From: Variovorax sp. N23
GTDB taxonomy: Bacteria; Pseudomonadota; Gammaproteobacteria; Burkholderiales; Burkholderiaceae_C
Reading direction: 5' to 3'
Assembly: GCF_025486315.1 (NCBI RefSeq)
Contig: NZ_JAOOPY010000015.1
Location: forward strand, 1 to 64,000
Length of the DNA stretch: 64,000 nt
The notes below the pieces were generated by a model. The model did no database searches and had not been told where the DNA came from. It worked only from the letters and a program-made list of their open reading frames with translations. This document shows, in pieces, positions 1 to 6,444 of the stretch (positions are counted from its first letter, which is position 1; each line of letters begins with the position of its first letter). The position numbers and the translations under genes are program-made.

Positions 1-27
1 GGGTGAGAACTTGTTCGACTTGCTCAT
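1..27 (-). CDS. IS3-family transposase orfA, first nine codons only
   Basis: An ATG at 27-25 is preceded on the minus strand by GAGAGGA at a suitable distance and followed by codons for MSKSNKFSP before the window ends. IS3-family orfA proteins of betaproteobacteria commonly begin in this way and continue into a helix-turn-helix DNA-binding domain. Only the extreme N-terminus is visible, so the call depends on recognising this start together with the element terminus at 77. Confidence 0.5.
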
Positions 28-77
28 GGCTCAATCCTCTCAGAGTGTTGAGCCTCCTCAAAAACCGGGGCGATTCA
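1..77 (-). mobile_element. End of an IS3-family insertion sequence, left part outside window
   Basis: Read on the minus strand from 77, the element opens with TGAATCGCCCCGG, has a purine-rich ribosome site, and starts a reading frame at 27 that runs off the window as MSKSNKFSP. This start and its short TGA-led leader resemble orfA (the helix-turn-helix transposase subunit) of IS3-family elements. The element interrupts the gene at 78-545, whose stop codon is the TGA at the terminus of the element. The transposase identity rests on nine residues plus the leader, so the subgroup cannot be given. Confidence 0.6.
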
Positions 78-545
78 GTTGTGCCTGGTCGCCAACGCCT
101 CGGCCGCTGTACGAACATCAGCGGGCGTCTCGCGGTTTGTGGTCAGCGCGAAGACGACAGAGATGAGTTCGGGATGCGCGGCGCGCAGAGCAGTGATTTC
201 TTCGATGCCTTTGACCAAGTCGCCGGCGGGCTGGGTCGGCCTTCCTGATGCTCCGCGAGGAGTGACAGTGGCGGGGTCGTGCAGCCACTTTCCATCAAGC
301 TTGTTCTGCTCAGTGGTCGAATGCGCGGCGCAAACGAATGTGGAGCCCCCGGGCGTATTCACCCACCCCACGTTGTCGAATGGCGCCGGCACGGTTTTGC
401 CGCCCGGCTGCGTGCCCGGGTGCGAGATGTTGCCGTAGACAGCAGGGCGGGCCCGCCTCAGGACCGCGCTTGCGAGACGCTCGAAATCTGCTGCATCTGT
501 CATCGCGGCCAGGCGGCGCGCGGTTTCACCGGCCAATGAGCTCAT
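75..545 (-). pseudogene. Nuclease-like N-terminal domain, gene truncated by the IS3 element
   Basis: The 156 readable residues start MSSLAGETARRLAAMTDAAD and contain a G-x-TVPAPFDNVGWV stretch, then AAHSTTEQNKLDGKWLHDP and a segment ending in FALTTNRETP. To my eye this resembles the N-terminal restriction-endonuclease-like domain at the front of some large bacterial NTPase proteins linked to defence; the Asp in the first strand and the Lys after the TT pair could be nuclease residues. The frame ends at the TGA that forms the IS3 terminus, so the rest of the protein has been cut off or displaced. A stop lies 14 codons upstream of the ATG at 545 and no good ribosome site is visible. The family call is an inference. 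Confidence 0.4.
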
Positions 546-1113
546 CGAGAGTAAGTCTACTTGGGCGAGGGGAGCGAACTGGGGCGCTCAGCATCTCATG
601 GTGTTGCGGCGCCTGAACCGTGCCCCGCCTCAGCGCGTTCCTGTGTACAAACACGACCCCGGGGTTTCGAGGTAGTGAGCTGGGTTCACCTGCAGCATGG
701 GCGCTCCAGATATGTTTTTGATAATACTTGGACTACCTGCTAATTTTCGAGATTTCGGAACTGCCATCTCGCCAGACGAATCAGCCGATGCCAAATCGAT
801 ACAGTGCGGGGCATCGCCGTCAGGCTGGATGACCAGGAGCGTGGAGGGTATCGCGTGTTCATCTCGGGCCCGAATGGTCTCCCCGTACACCGAGCCGCCC
901 GAAAGGTCCATGGCGTCTCCGTCGATGATGCCGGCGACCTCGATGCCCCCTAGATTCAGCGCGCCCGTCTATGCCAGGAACCGTCGATTCGCGCTATGCG
1001 TCGTTCAGCACGCTCGGCAGCGGGCATTGATCAGCGCATCCCTAGAGGTTTGATTCGCGCGTCTGCGCTGGGGCGCGACTTGGCTCCATTGCCAATCGTT
1101 TCCCCCCTCAAAT
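546..1113. other. Gene-poor stretch of the integrated element
   Basis: I see no intact gene between the truncated nuclease-like gene and the integrase. The only frame with protein-like composition is the minus-strand fragment at 630-968, listed separately. The rest has scattered stops on both strands and looks like decayed accessory DNA. Confidence 0.5.
630..968 (-). pseudogene. Remnant resembling a SUKH (SMI1/KNR4) protein
   Basis: An open minus-strand frame begins right after a TAG at 971-969 and has no credible start except an internal ATG at 911. Its residues include GGIEVAGIIDGD, then SVYGETIRARDE, IPSTLLVIQPDGDAPHCIDL and a C-terminus around AHYLE. The run IP-x-x-LLVI-x-x-DGD followed by a C-x-DL strand is the pattern of the SUKH fold found in bacterial immunity proteins. 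The N-terminal third of a normal SUKH protein is missing, which suggests a decayed copy. It could also be an unrelated fragment; the assignment is made by eye. Confidence 0.3.
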
Positions 1114-2352
1114 TCACGCCGCGCGAAGAGGAATCACCTTCGCACCGGCGCGCAGTTCGTCGAGATAGTCCGCCCAGGACTGCATGAGAGTGCGTCGCTT
1201 GCCCACGAACTCCGCCCGGTCATACGCGGCACCGAGCGGTCCGCTCTTGCCGTGTGCCAGTTGGGCCTCGATGACATCGGGATTGACGTCCATCTTCTCG
1301 ACCATGATGGTCCGCGCCATTGCGCGAAATCCATGGGCTGTCATCTCGGTATTGGAATAGCCCATGCGGCGCAGCGCGGTGTTGACGGTGTTCTCGCTCA
1401 TGGGTCGTTCGCCCGTCAGTAGGCTGGGAAAGACGAAGGAGCCGTGACCTGTGAGCGGTTGCAAATCTCTCAGTGCCTCGACCGCCTGCATCGCAAGAGG
1501 AACAAGATGGGGGCGGCCATTCTCTTTGTCATGCTTGCGACGCTTCATGTCCGCGGCCGGAATAGTCCACATCGCGTTATCCAGATCGATATCTGCCCAA
1601 CGCATCTGGCGAATGTTGCCGGGGCGTTGAAAGAGAAGGGCAGACAGGAGGAGGGCGGCTCGGGTAGCTGGTTGGCCAGCGTAGTTGGCAATGGAACGCA
1701 TGAGCTCACCGGCCTTGGATGGCTCCAATACAGCGGCCATGTGTTTTACGTTCACCGGGACCAGTGCGCCGTGTAAATCCGGAGCGGGGTTGTGCGTGCA
1801 CTTGCCAATGGCAATGCCATGGCGGAACGCTTGGCCAGACCATTGCCGCAGGGTGTGGGCAACCTCGTGGGCGCCCCGTGCCTCGGCGCGCCGTAGTACC
1901 TGCAGCAGCATCGGTGCCGTGATGTCGCGCATGGGCAATCGACCAATCCACGGGAACGCATCGCGCTCCATCAAGGAAAGCCAGCGCTCGCCGTAGCGAG
2001 GACTCCAACTGCTTTTCTTCACCTTGTGAAACTCGCGGGCGACGGCTTCGAAGCTGTCATCCGTGGTGCTCCGACCCGTCAGTTTTTGGATCTGCCGCTG
2101 CTTTGCGGGGTCCACGCCGGTACGTTTGAGCTGCCGGGCTTCGTCACGGGCAGCTCTCGCGTCCTTGAGCGCGGTTTCAGGATAACTTCCCAGAGCTAGA
2201 CGTTTTTCTTTGCCTTCGGAATAGAACTTCCAGAACCAGCGTTTACGTCCGTTGGGTGCTACCTCGAGGTAGAGGCCGCCTTCGTCGGCGAAACGGGCGC
2301 GAGCTTTATCGGCAGGACACTCGGCGCGCTTGCACTTGAGATCGGTCAGCAT
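1114..2352 (-). CDS. P4-type tyrosine recombinase (integrase)
   Basis: This 412-residue protein has the layout of P4-type integrases. An N-terminal arm-binding domain (about residues 1-90, with the GGLYLEV and RLALGSYPE motifs) is followed by a core-binding domain (about 95-190) and a catalytic domain. The active-site set is present: Arg243 in FQRPGNIR, Lys in the MKRRKHD hairpin near 270, His340 and Arg343 in HGFR, His367 in LAHG and the nucleophile Tyr377 in AAYDRAEF. The gene lies 171 bases from the 3' end of tRNA-Arg(TCT) and points away from it, the usual arrangement for an island integrated in that tRNA. It should catalyse site-specific integration and excision. The full length suggests it may still be functional. 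Confidence 0.95.
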   Translation of the reverse strand: MLTDLKCKRAECPADKARARFADEGGLYLEVAPNGRKRWFWKFYSEGKEKRLALGSYPETALKDARAARDEARQLKRTGVDPAKQRQIQKLTGRSTTDDSFEAVAREFHKVKKSSWSPRYGERWLSLMERDAFPWIGRLPMRDITAPMLLQVLRRAEARGAHEVAHTLRQWSGQAFRHGIAIGKCTHNPAPDLHGALVPVNVKHMAAVLEPSKAGELMRSIANYAGQPATRAALLLSALLFQRPGNIRQMRWADIDLDNAMWTIPAADMKRRKHDKENGRPHLVPLAMQAVEALRDLQPLTGHGSFVFPSLLTGERPMSENTVNTALRRMGYSNTEMTAHGFRAMARTIMVEKMDVNPDVIEAQLAHGKSGPLGAAYDRAEFVGKRRTLMQSWADYLDELRAGAKVIPLRAA

Positions 2353-2353
2353 G

Positions 2354-2419
2354 GGGGAACAATCCTCCGGAATGGGCCCAGATGGTAACTGTTCCCCGTT
2401 CTGTGCCCCTACGTTCCCC
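2354..2419. repeat. GTTCCCC-type repeats upstream of the integrase
   Basis: Three direct copies, TGTTCCCC at 2390, TGTGCCCC at 2402 and CGTTCCCC at 2412, are spaced 12 and 10 bases apart, about one helical turn. An inverted copy, GGGGAAC, overlaps the integrase start region at 2354-2360. Repeats like this next to an integrase gene are typical of arm-type binding sites or an autoregulatory operator. The role is inferred from position and spacing. Confidence 0.45.
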
Positions 2420-2523
2420 TGGATTTGATTGGGCGCGAACGGAGGTTGATGGAAAAATCCCCGAGCCGTTCAGAGGAGAAGAGCAATCCAAAAGACCACG
2501 GTGGACTTTGATGGACGCCGAAT

Positions 2524-2600
2524 TGGCCTGCCCGGAGGGGATCGAACCCCCGACAACCTGCTTAGAAGGCAGGTGCTCTATCCAACTGAGCTACGGGCAG
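2524..2600 (-). tRNA. tRNA-Arg(TCT)
   Basis: Read on the minus strand, a complete cloverleaf is visible. The acceptor CTGCCCG pairs with CGGGCAG, the D-arm starts GCTCAGTTGG, the anticodon stem CCTGC/GCAGG encloses loop CTTCTAA with anticodon TCT (reads AGA), and the T-loop is TTCGATC. Discriminator G and an encoded CCA close the gene at 2524. The integrase lies downstream of its 3' end, so this tRNA is the likely attachment site of the element to the left. Confidence 0.97.
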
Positions 2601-2683
2601 CAGGTGCAGGTCGAGGGGCGCGGAGCGCGCCGTCGCTGCGGCGCGGATTTTGCCACGCATGCCGTGGTGGGGCGTGAAAGCGA

Positions 2684-2719
2684 AAAGCCGGTGACGACCT
2701 CGCAGTCGTCACCGGCTTT
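2684..2719 (-). terminator. Rho-independent terminator after tRNA-Pro
   Basis: A perfect 15-base inverted repeat, AAAGCCGGTGACGAC at 2684-2698 and its complement at 2705-2719, is separated by six bases. On the minus strand the hairpin is followed by TTTTCGC. It sits between the two tRNA genes and would end transcription of tRNA-Pro. Confidence 0.7.
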
Positions 2720-2730
2720 CACTTTTCCAA

Positions 2731-2807
2731 TGGTCGGGGCGGTGGGATTCGAACTCACGACCCTCTGCTCCCAAAGCAGATGCGCTACCAGGCTGCGCTA
2801 CGCCCCG
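2731..2807 (-). tRNA. tRNA-Pro(TGG)
   Basis: The minus strand shows acceptor CGGGGCG pairing with CGCCCCG, D-arm GCGCAGCCTGG, an anticodon loop TTTGGGA with TGG between stems TCTGC and GCAGA, T-loop TTCGAAT, discriminator A and an encoded CCA. The total is 77 bases. It is transcribed in the same direction as tRNA-Arg but has its own terminator-like hairpin between them. Confidence 0.97.
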
Positions 2808-2861
2808 ACAAGCCTTCGATTCTAGCCTGACTTGCGGGGGCGATTTCGGGAGGCTGGGCGA

Positions 2862-3566
2862 TCAGCGTTTCGTGTACTGCGATTTGCCGAAAAGAATGTC
2901 CCGTTCCTTGTCGCCGGTGAGTGGCTTGCGCAGGTCGGCCAGCACCTTCACGCCGCGCTGCACGGCCGGCCGCGCGGCGATGCCGTCGAACCACTGTTTC
3001 AGGTGCGGGAAGTCGGTCAGCACGATGCCCTGGTTCTCCCAGCTGCGCAGCCACGGGAAGATGGCGATGTCGGCGATGGAATAGTCCGGCCCCGCGATGA
3101 AGGCGCTCTGCGACAGGCGCTTGTCGATCACGCCGTAGAGGCGCTTGGCCTCGTTGGTATAGCGCTCGATGGCGTAGGGGAGCTTCTCGGGCGCGTAGAG
3201 CCGAAAGTGGTGCGCCTGGCCCAGCATCGGGCCGACGCCGCCCATCTGGAACATCAGCCACTGCAGCACGTCATAGCGGGCGCGGTCGCCCTCGGGCATG
3301 AAGCGACCGGTCTTGCCGGCGAGGTACACGAGGATCGCGCCGGACTCGAAGAGCGAGATCGGCTGGCCGTCGGGCCCCTGCGGGTCGACGATGGCCGGGA
3401 TCTTGTTGTTGGGGCTGATCGCCAGGAAGTCGGGGGCGAACTGGTCGCCCTTGCCGATGTTGACGGGGTGGGCCACGTAGGGGAGGCCGCATTCCTCCAA
3501 CATGATGTGGACCTTGTGGCCGTTGGGCGTGGGCCAGGAATAGACGTCGATCGGTGCTTGGGGCAT
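2862..3566 (-). CDS. Glutathione S-transferase, YghU/YfcG type
   Basis: The protein has the thioredoxin-fold N-terminal domain of glutathione S-transferases, with YSWPTPNGHKVHIMLEE followed by the FLAISPNNKIPAIVDP strand and the glutathione-contacting FESGAILVYLA segment. An all-helical C-terminal domain follows (FIAGPDYSIADIAIFPW). The TPNG motif and the IGKGDQFAPDFLAISPNNKIPA pattern fit the YfcG/YghU (Nu-class) group, which uses glutathione in disulfide reduction or peroxide removal in the cytoplasm. I chose the ATG at 3566 (MPQAPIDV) because homologues begin there. An ATG 13 codons upstream at 3605 has a better ribosome site (GAGG) and could be the real start. Confidence 0.88.
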   Translation of the reverse strand: MPQAPIDVYSWPTPNGHKVHIMLEECGLPYVAHPVNIGKGDQFAPDFLAISPNNKIPAIVDPQGPDGQPISLFESGAILVYLAGKTGRFMPEGDRARYDVLQWLMFQMGGVGPMLGQAHHFRLYAPEKLPYAIERYTNEAKRLYGVIDKRLSQSAFIAGPDYSIADIAIFPWLRSWENQGIVLTDFPHLKQWFDGIAARPAVQRGVKVLADLRKPLTGDKERDILFGKSQYTKR

Positions 3567-3650
3567 GTCGTTGTTACCGGCGATGGAAAAAAGGGCTGTC
3601 AGCATATACGCGGCCTCGTTTTCTCGCAGGCGCCGCGCCGGGCGCCCCTG

Positions 3651-5342
3651 TCAGGCGCGGCTCGTCGTGGCCGCCTGGGCGGCGGCGAGGTGCTGGTGGA
3701 TCTGCGCGACCACCGCGGCGCCTTCGCCGATGGCGCCGCCCACGCGCTTGACCGAGCCCGAGCGCACGTCGCCCACCGCGAAGACCCCGGGCACGCTCGA
3801 TTCGAGCGGCGCCGCCGGCCGCGCCGGAAAGCCGCCGCTGGCCGCCGCGCCGGTCAGCACGAAGCCGTTGCGGTCGGTCGCCACCTCGCAGCCCGCCAGC
3901 CAGCCGGTCTCGGGTTCGGCGCCGACGAACAGGAAAAGGTTGTGCGCCGCGCAGTCGTATTCCTCCTGGGTGCGGCGGTGGCGCCAGGTGGCGCCCTGCA
4001 GGCCGGTGGTGAGCGGGTCGCCGTGCAGCGACACCAGCTCGGTGTAGGGATGCAGCTCGATGTTCGGCGTGGCCTCGATGCGGTCGATCAGGTAGCGCGA
4101 CATGCTGGCCGCCAGCGAGGGCCCGCGCACCAGCACATTGACCTTGGCGGCCTGCTGCGACAGGAACACCGCCGCCTGGCCGGCCGAGTTGCCGCCGCCG
4201 ACCAGCGCCACTTCCTGCTTCGCGCAGGTGCGTGCCTCCAGAGCCGACGCCCAGTACCAGATGCCGCGGCCCTCGAACTCGCGCAGGCGCGGCACGTCGG
4301 GCCGGCGGTAGCGGGCGCCGCTGGCGATCACGACGGTGCGGCCGCGCAGCCGACGGCCGTCGGCCAGCGCAATCGACATCTCGCCGTGGGCCGCGCCGCT
4401 ACAGTCGAGCGACGAAACCTCCGACGGGATCAGCATTTCGACGCCGAACTTCTGCGCCTGCACGTAGGCCCGGCCGGCCAGCGCGCCGCCGGAGATGCCG
4501 GTGGGGAAGCCCAGGTAGTTCTCGATGCGTGCGCTGGCGCCGGCCTGGCCGCCGTAGGAGCGGCAGTCGAGCACGATGACGCGCAGGCCTTCCGACGCGG
4601 CGTACACCGCGGTGGCCAGCCCGGCCGGCCCGGCACCGACGACGATCACGTCGAACAGGTCGTCGTGCGCCACGCTGTCGATCATGCCGAGGCAGCGCGC
4701 CAGCGCGTCTTCGCTCGGGTTCATCAGCACCGATCCGTTGGGGCAGGCCACCAGCAGCGTCGCCTCGCCGTACTGCTCGAGCAGCGCGGCGGCGTCGGCT
4801 TCCAGCGTCGAATCGACCACCTGGTACGGGTGGCCGTTGCGGGTCAGAAAATTCTGCAGGCGCCGCACGTCGGCGGTGTCGGGCGGGCCGATGAGCACCG
4901 GGCCGCTGGCGCCGGATTCGATCAGCGCCACGCGCCGCAGGATCAGCGCCCGCACCAGACGTTCGCCCAGGTCGGCCTCCGCGATGATCAGCGCGCGCAG
5001 CTGATCGGGCGGGATCAGCAGCGCCTCGACGTCGGTGTCGGCATGGCCGTCGACCAGCGACGGCCGCCCCGAGAGCTGCGCGATCTCCGCCATGAACTGC
5101 CCCGGGCCCTGGCGCCCGATCGGCACGGTGTGGCCGAGCCCGTCGCGCTGGGTGATCTCGACGTGCCCGTCGAGCAGCACGAACAGGCCCAGCCCGGGCT
5201 CGCCGGCCCTGAACATGCAGTCGCCCCGCGCGTAATGCCGGACGGTGCCGAAGCGGCGCATCCGGTCGATATCGGCGTGCGACAGCACGGGGAACATCTG
5301 ATGGCGTCGGGTCTCGACTTCCACTCTCACTTCGTCGGCCAT
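3651..5342 (-). CDS. Thioredoxin-reductase-like flavoprotein with N-terminal cNMP-binding domain
   Basis: The 563-residue protein has three parts. Residues 1 to about 130 form a cyclic-nucleotide-binding domain (FRAGEPGLGLFVLLDGHVEI). About 145-215 looks like a glutaredoxin/thioredoxin-type subdomain. From about 230 to the end there is a two-dinucleotide flavoprotein with the FAD motif VVGAGPAGLATA and the NAD(P)H motif LVGGGNSAGQAA. The CxxC redox pair of true thioredoxin reductases is absent: the matching position near residues 364-367 reads WASA. It is therefore probably not a thioredoxin reductase but an NAD(P)H-dependent oxidoreductase tied to a ligand-sensing domain. The ATG at 5342 follows an AGGAG ribosome site; a longer open frame upstream lacks family similarity. 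It diverges from the acyltransferase at 5466. Confidence 0.88.
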   Translation of the reverse strand: MADEVRVEVETRRHQMFPVLSHADIDRMRRFGTVRHYARGDCMFRAGEPGLGLFVLLDGHVEITQRDGLGHTVPIGRQGPGQFMAEIAQLSGRPSLVDGHADTDVEALLIPPDQLRALIIAEADLGERLVRALILRRVALIESGASGPVLIGPPDTADVRRLQNFLTRNGHPYQVVDSTLEADAAALLEQYGEATLLVACPNGSVLMNPSEDALARCLGMIDSVAHDDLFDVIVVGAGPAGLATAVYAASEGLRVIVLDCRSYGGQAGASARIENYLGFPTGISGGALAGRAYVQAQKFGVEMLIPSEVSSLDCSGAAHGEMSIALADGRRLRGRTVVIASGARYRRPDVPRLREFEGRGIWYWASALEARTCAKQEVALVGGGNSAGQAAVFLSQQAAKVNVLVRGPSLAASMSRYLIDRIEATPNIELHPYTELVSLHGDPLTTGLQGATWRHRRTQEEYDCAAHNLFLFVGAEPETGWLAGCEVATDRNGFVLTGAAASGGFPARPAAPLESSVPGVFAVGDVRSGSVKRVGGAIGEGAAVVAQIHQHLAAAQAATTSRA

Positions 5343-5386
5343 GGCAACTCCTGTCGGAATGAACGGCATTAGACAACCGCTGGCCG

Positions 5387-5404
5387 CCGTCACGTAACTG
5401 CCAT
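5387..5404 (+). promoter_or_regulatory. Putative Pho box before the acyltransferase
   Basis: CCGTCAC-GTAA-CTGCCAT matches the PhoB site format of two seven-base CTGTCAT-like repeats separated by four bases (5 of 7 and 6 of 7 matches). It lies 61 bases before the acyltransferase start. Three further sites of the same form in this window support it. Binding by PhoB is inferred. Confidence 0.55.
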
Positions 5405-5465
5405 CGGAGAGACACGGCACTTTCACTTCTGGCCTGGAGACTCGCCCGAACAAAGAAGGGTCCCC

Positions 5466-6332
5466 ATGCAAGAACTGCCCAATCCGATGTTCCCGCTGTC
5501 CCAACTGGGCGCGCGCCCGGCCTTCTGGCGGGCCCCCCCGTCGACCCGGCTGCCGGCCCCGGTGCCCGCCGCCCCGGCCGCCGTCGAGGCGCCGCGCGCG
5601 GCAGGGCAGGGCGTCACCGTGAGCTGGGCCCGCCACCAGGACGACGTGCGCGCCGCGCAGCGCCTGCGCTACGACGTCTTCGCCGGCGAGATGGGCGCCC
5701 GCCTGACCACCACGCTCGAAGGCCACGACATCGATCTGTTCGACGACTTCTGCGAGCACCTGCTGGTGCGCGAGGAAGACAGCGGCCAGGTGATCGGCAC
5801 CTACCGCGTGCTGACGCCCGCACAGGCCCGCCGCATCGGCAGCACCTACAGCGACACCGAATTCGACCTGACCCGGCTGCGCGACCTGCGCGAGCGCATG
5901 GTCGAACTCGGCCGCAGCTGCGTGCACCGCGACCACCGCCAGGGCGGCGTCATCCTGGCGCTGTGGGGCGCGCTGGCCGGCTTCATGCATCGCAACCGGC
6001 TCGACACGATGATCGGCTGCGCCAGCATCCCGATGCAGCACAACGGTGTGAACGGCGGCGACGCGGCGGCCAGCATCTGGCGCCAGCTCTCGACCACGCA
6101 CATGGCGCCGATCCAGTACCAGGTGCAGCCACGGCTGGCGCTGCCGGTCGAGCGGCTGAACACCGACCTGATCGTCGAGCCGCCCGCCCTCATCAAGGGT
6201 TATCTGCGCCTGGGCGCCAGGGTGCTGGGCGCGCCCGCCTGGGACCCGGACTTCAACACCGCCGACCTGCCGATGCTCATGCGCATCGAGGACCTGCCGC
6301 CGCGTTACCGGAAGCACTTCCTGGGGAATTGA
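5466..6332 (+). CDS. OlsB-like N-acyltransferase (GNAT fold)
   Basis: After a proline/alanine-rich leader of about 50 residues the protein shows the GNAT-type fold of the ornithine-acyl-ACP N-acyltransferase (hemolysin-like) family. Recognisable parts are AQRLRYDVFAGEMGA, then VIGTYRVL, the ELGRSCVHRDHRQGGVILALWGAL segment and a C-terminal LIKGYLRLGARVLG motif. Family members transfer a 3-hydroxyacyl chain from ACP to an amino acid, the first step of ornithine-lipid synthesis. Ornithine lipids replace phospholipids in many bacteria short of phosphate. The Pho box just upstream and the ppk-pst-pho genes downstream fit that role. No olsA partner is visible here, so a different acyl acceptor is possible. 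The ribosome site is AAGGG before the ATG. Confidence 0.8.
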   Translation: MQELPNPMFPLSQLGARPAFWRAPPSTRLPAPVPAAPAAVEAPRAAGQGVTVSWARHQDDVRAAQRLRYDVFAGEMGARLTTTLEGHDIDLFDDFCEHLLVREEDSGQVIGTYRVLTPAQARRIGSTYSDTEFDLTRLRDLRERMVELGRSCVHRDHRQGGVILALWGALAGFMHRNRLDTMIGCASIPMQHNGVNGGDAAASIWRQLSTTHMAPIQYQVQPRLALPVERLNTDLIVEPPALIKGYLRLGARVLGAPAWDPDFNTADLPMLMRIEDLPPRYRKHFLGN

Positions 6333-6356
6333 CGCCCGTCATGGGGGTGTGTGACA

Positions 6357-6395
6357 ACGTCACGAAAATGTCATGAGGGAATTCGACACTGTCAT
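6357..6395 (+). promoter_or_regulatory. Putative Pho box of ppk
   Basis: ACGTCAC-GAAA-ATGTCAT occupies 6357-6374 and matches the PhoB repeat format well (the second half-site matches 6 of 7). A further CTGTCAT lies at 6389-6395, about two helical turns downstream. The location supports a ppk start at 6445 rather than at an in-frame ATG inside the box at 6373. Confidence 0.65.
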
Positions 6396-6444
6396 CTACC
6401 CGCTGACAGAGACCTTCGGTGTCCTTGCGACAGAATCATTGACC

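Noticed and set aside
2832..5372. An 846-codon plus-strand open frame antisense to the GST and flavoprotein genes
   Set aside because: It is rich in Arg, Ala, His and Gly with no domain, as expected for the complement of GC-rich genes; both genes on the other strand have clear motifs.
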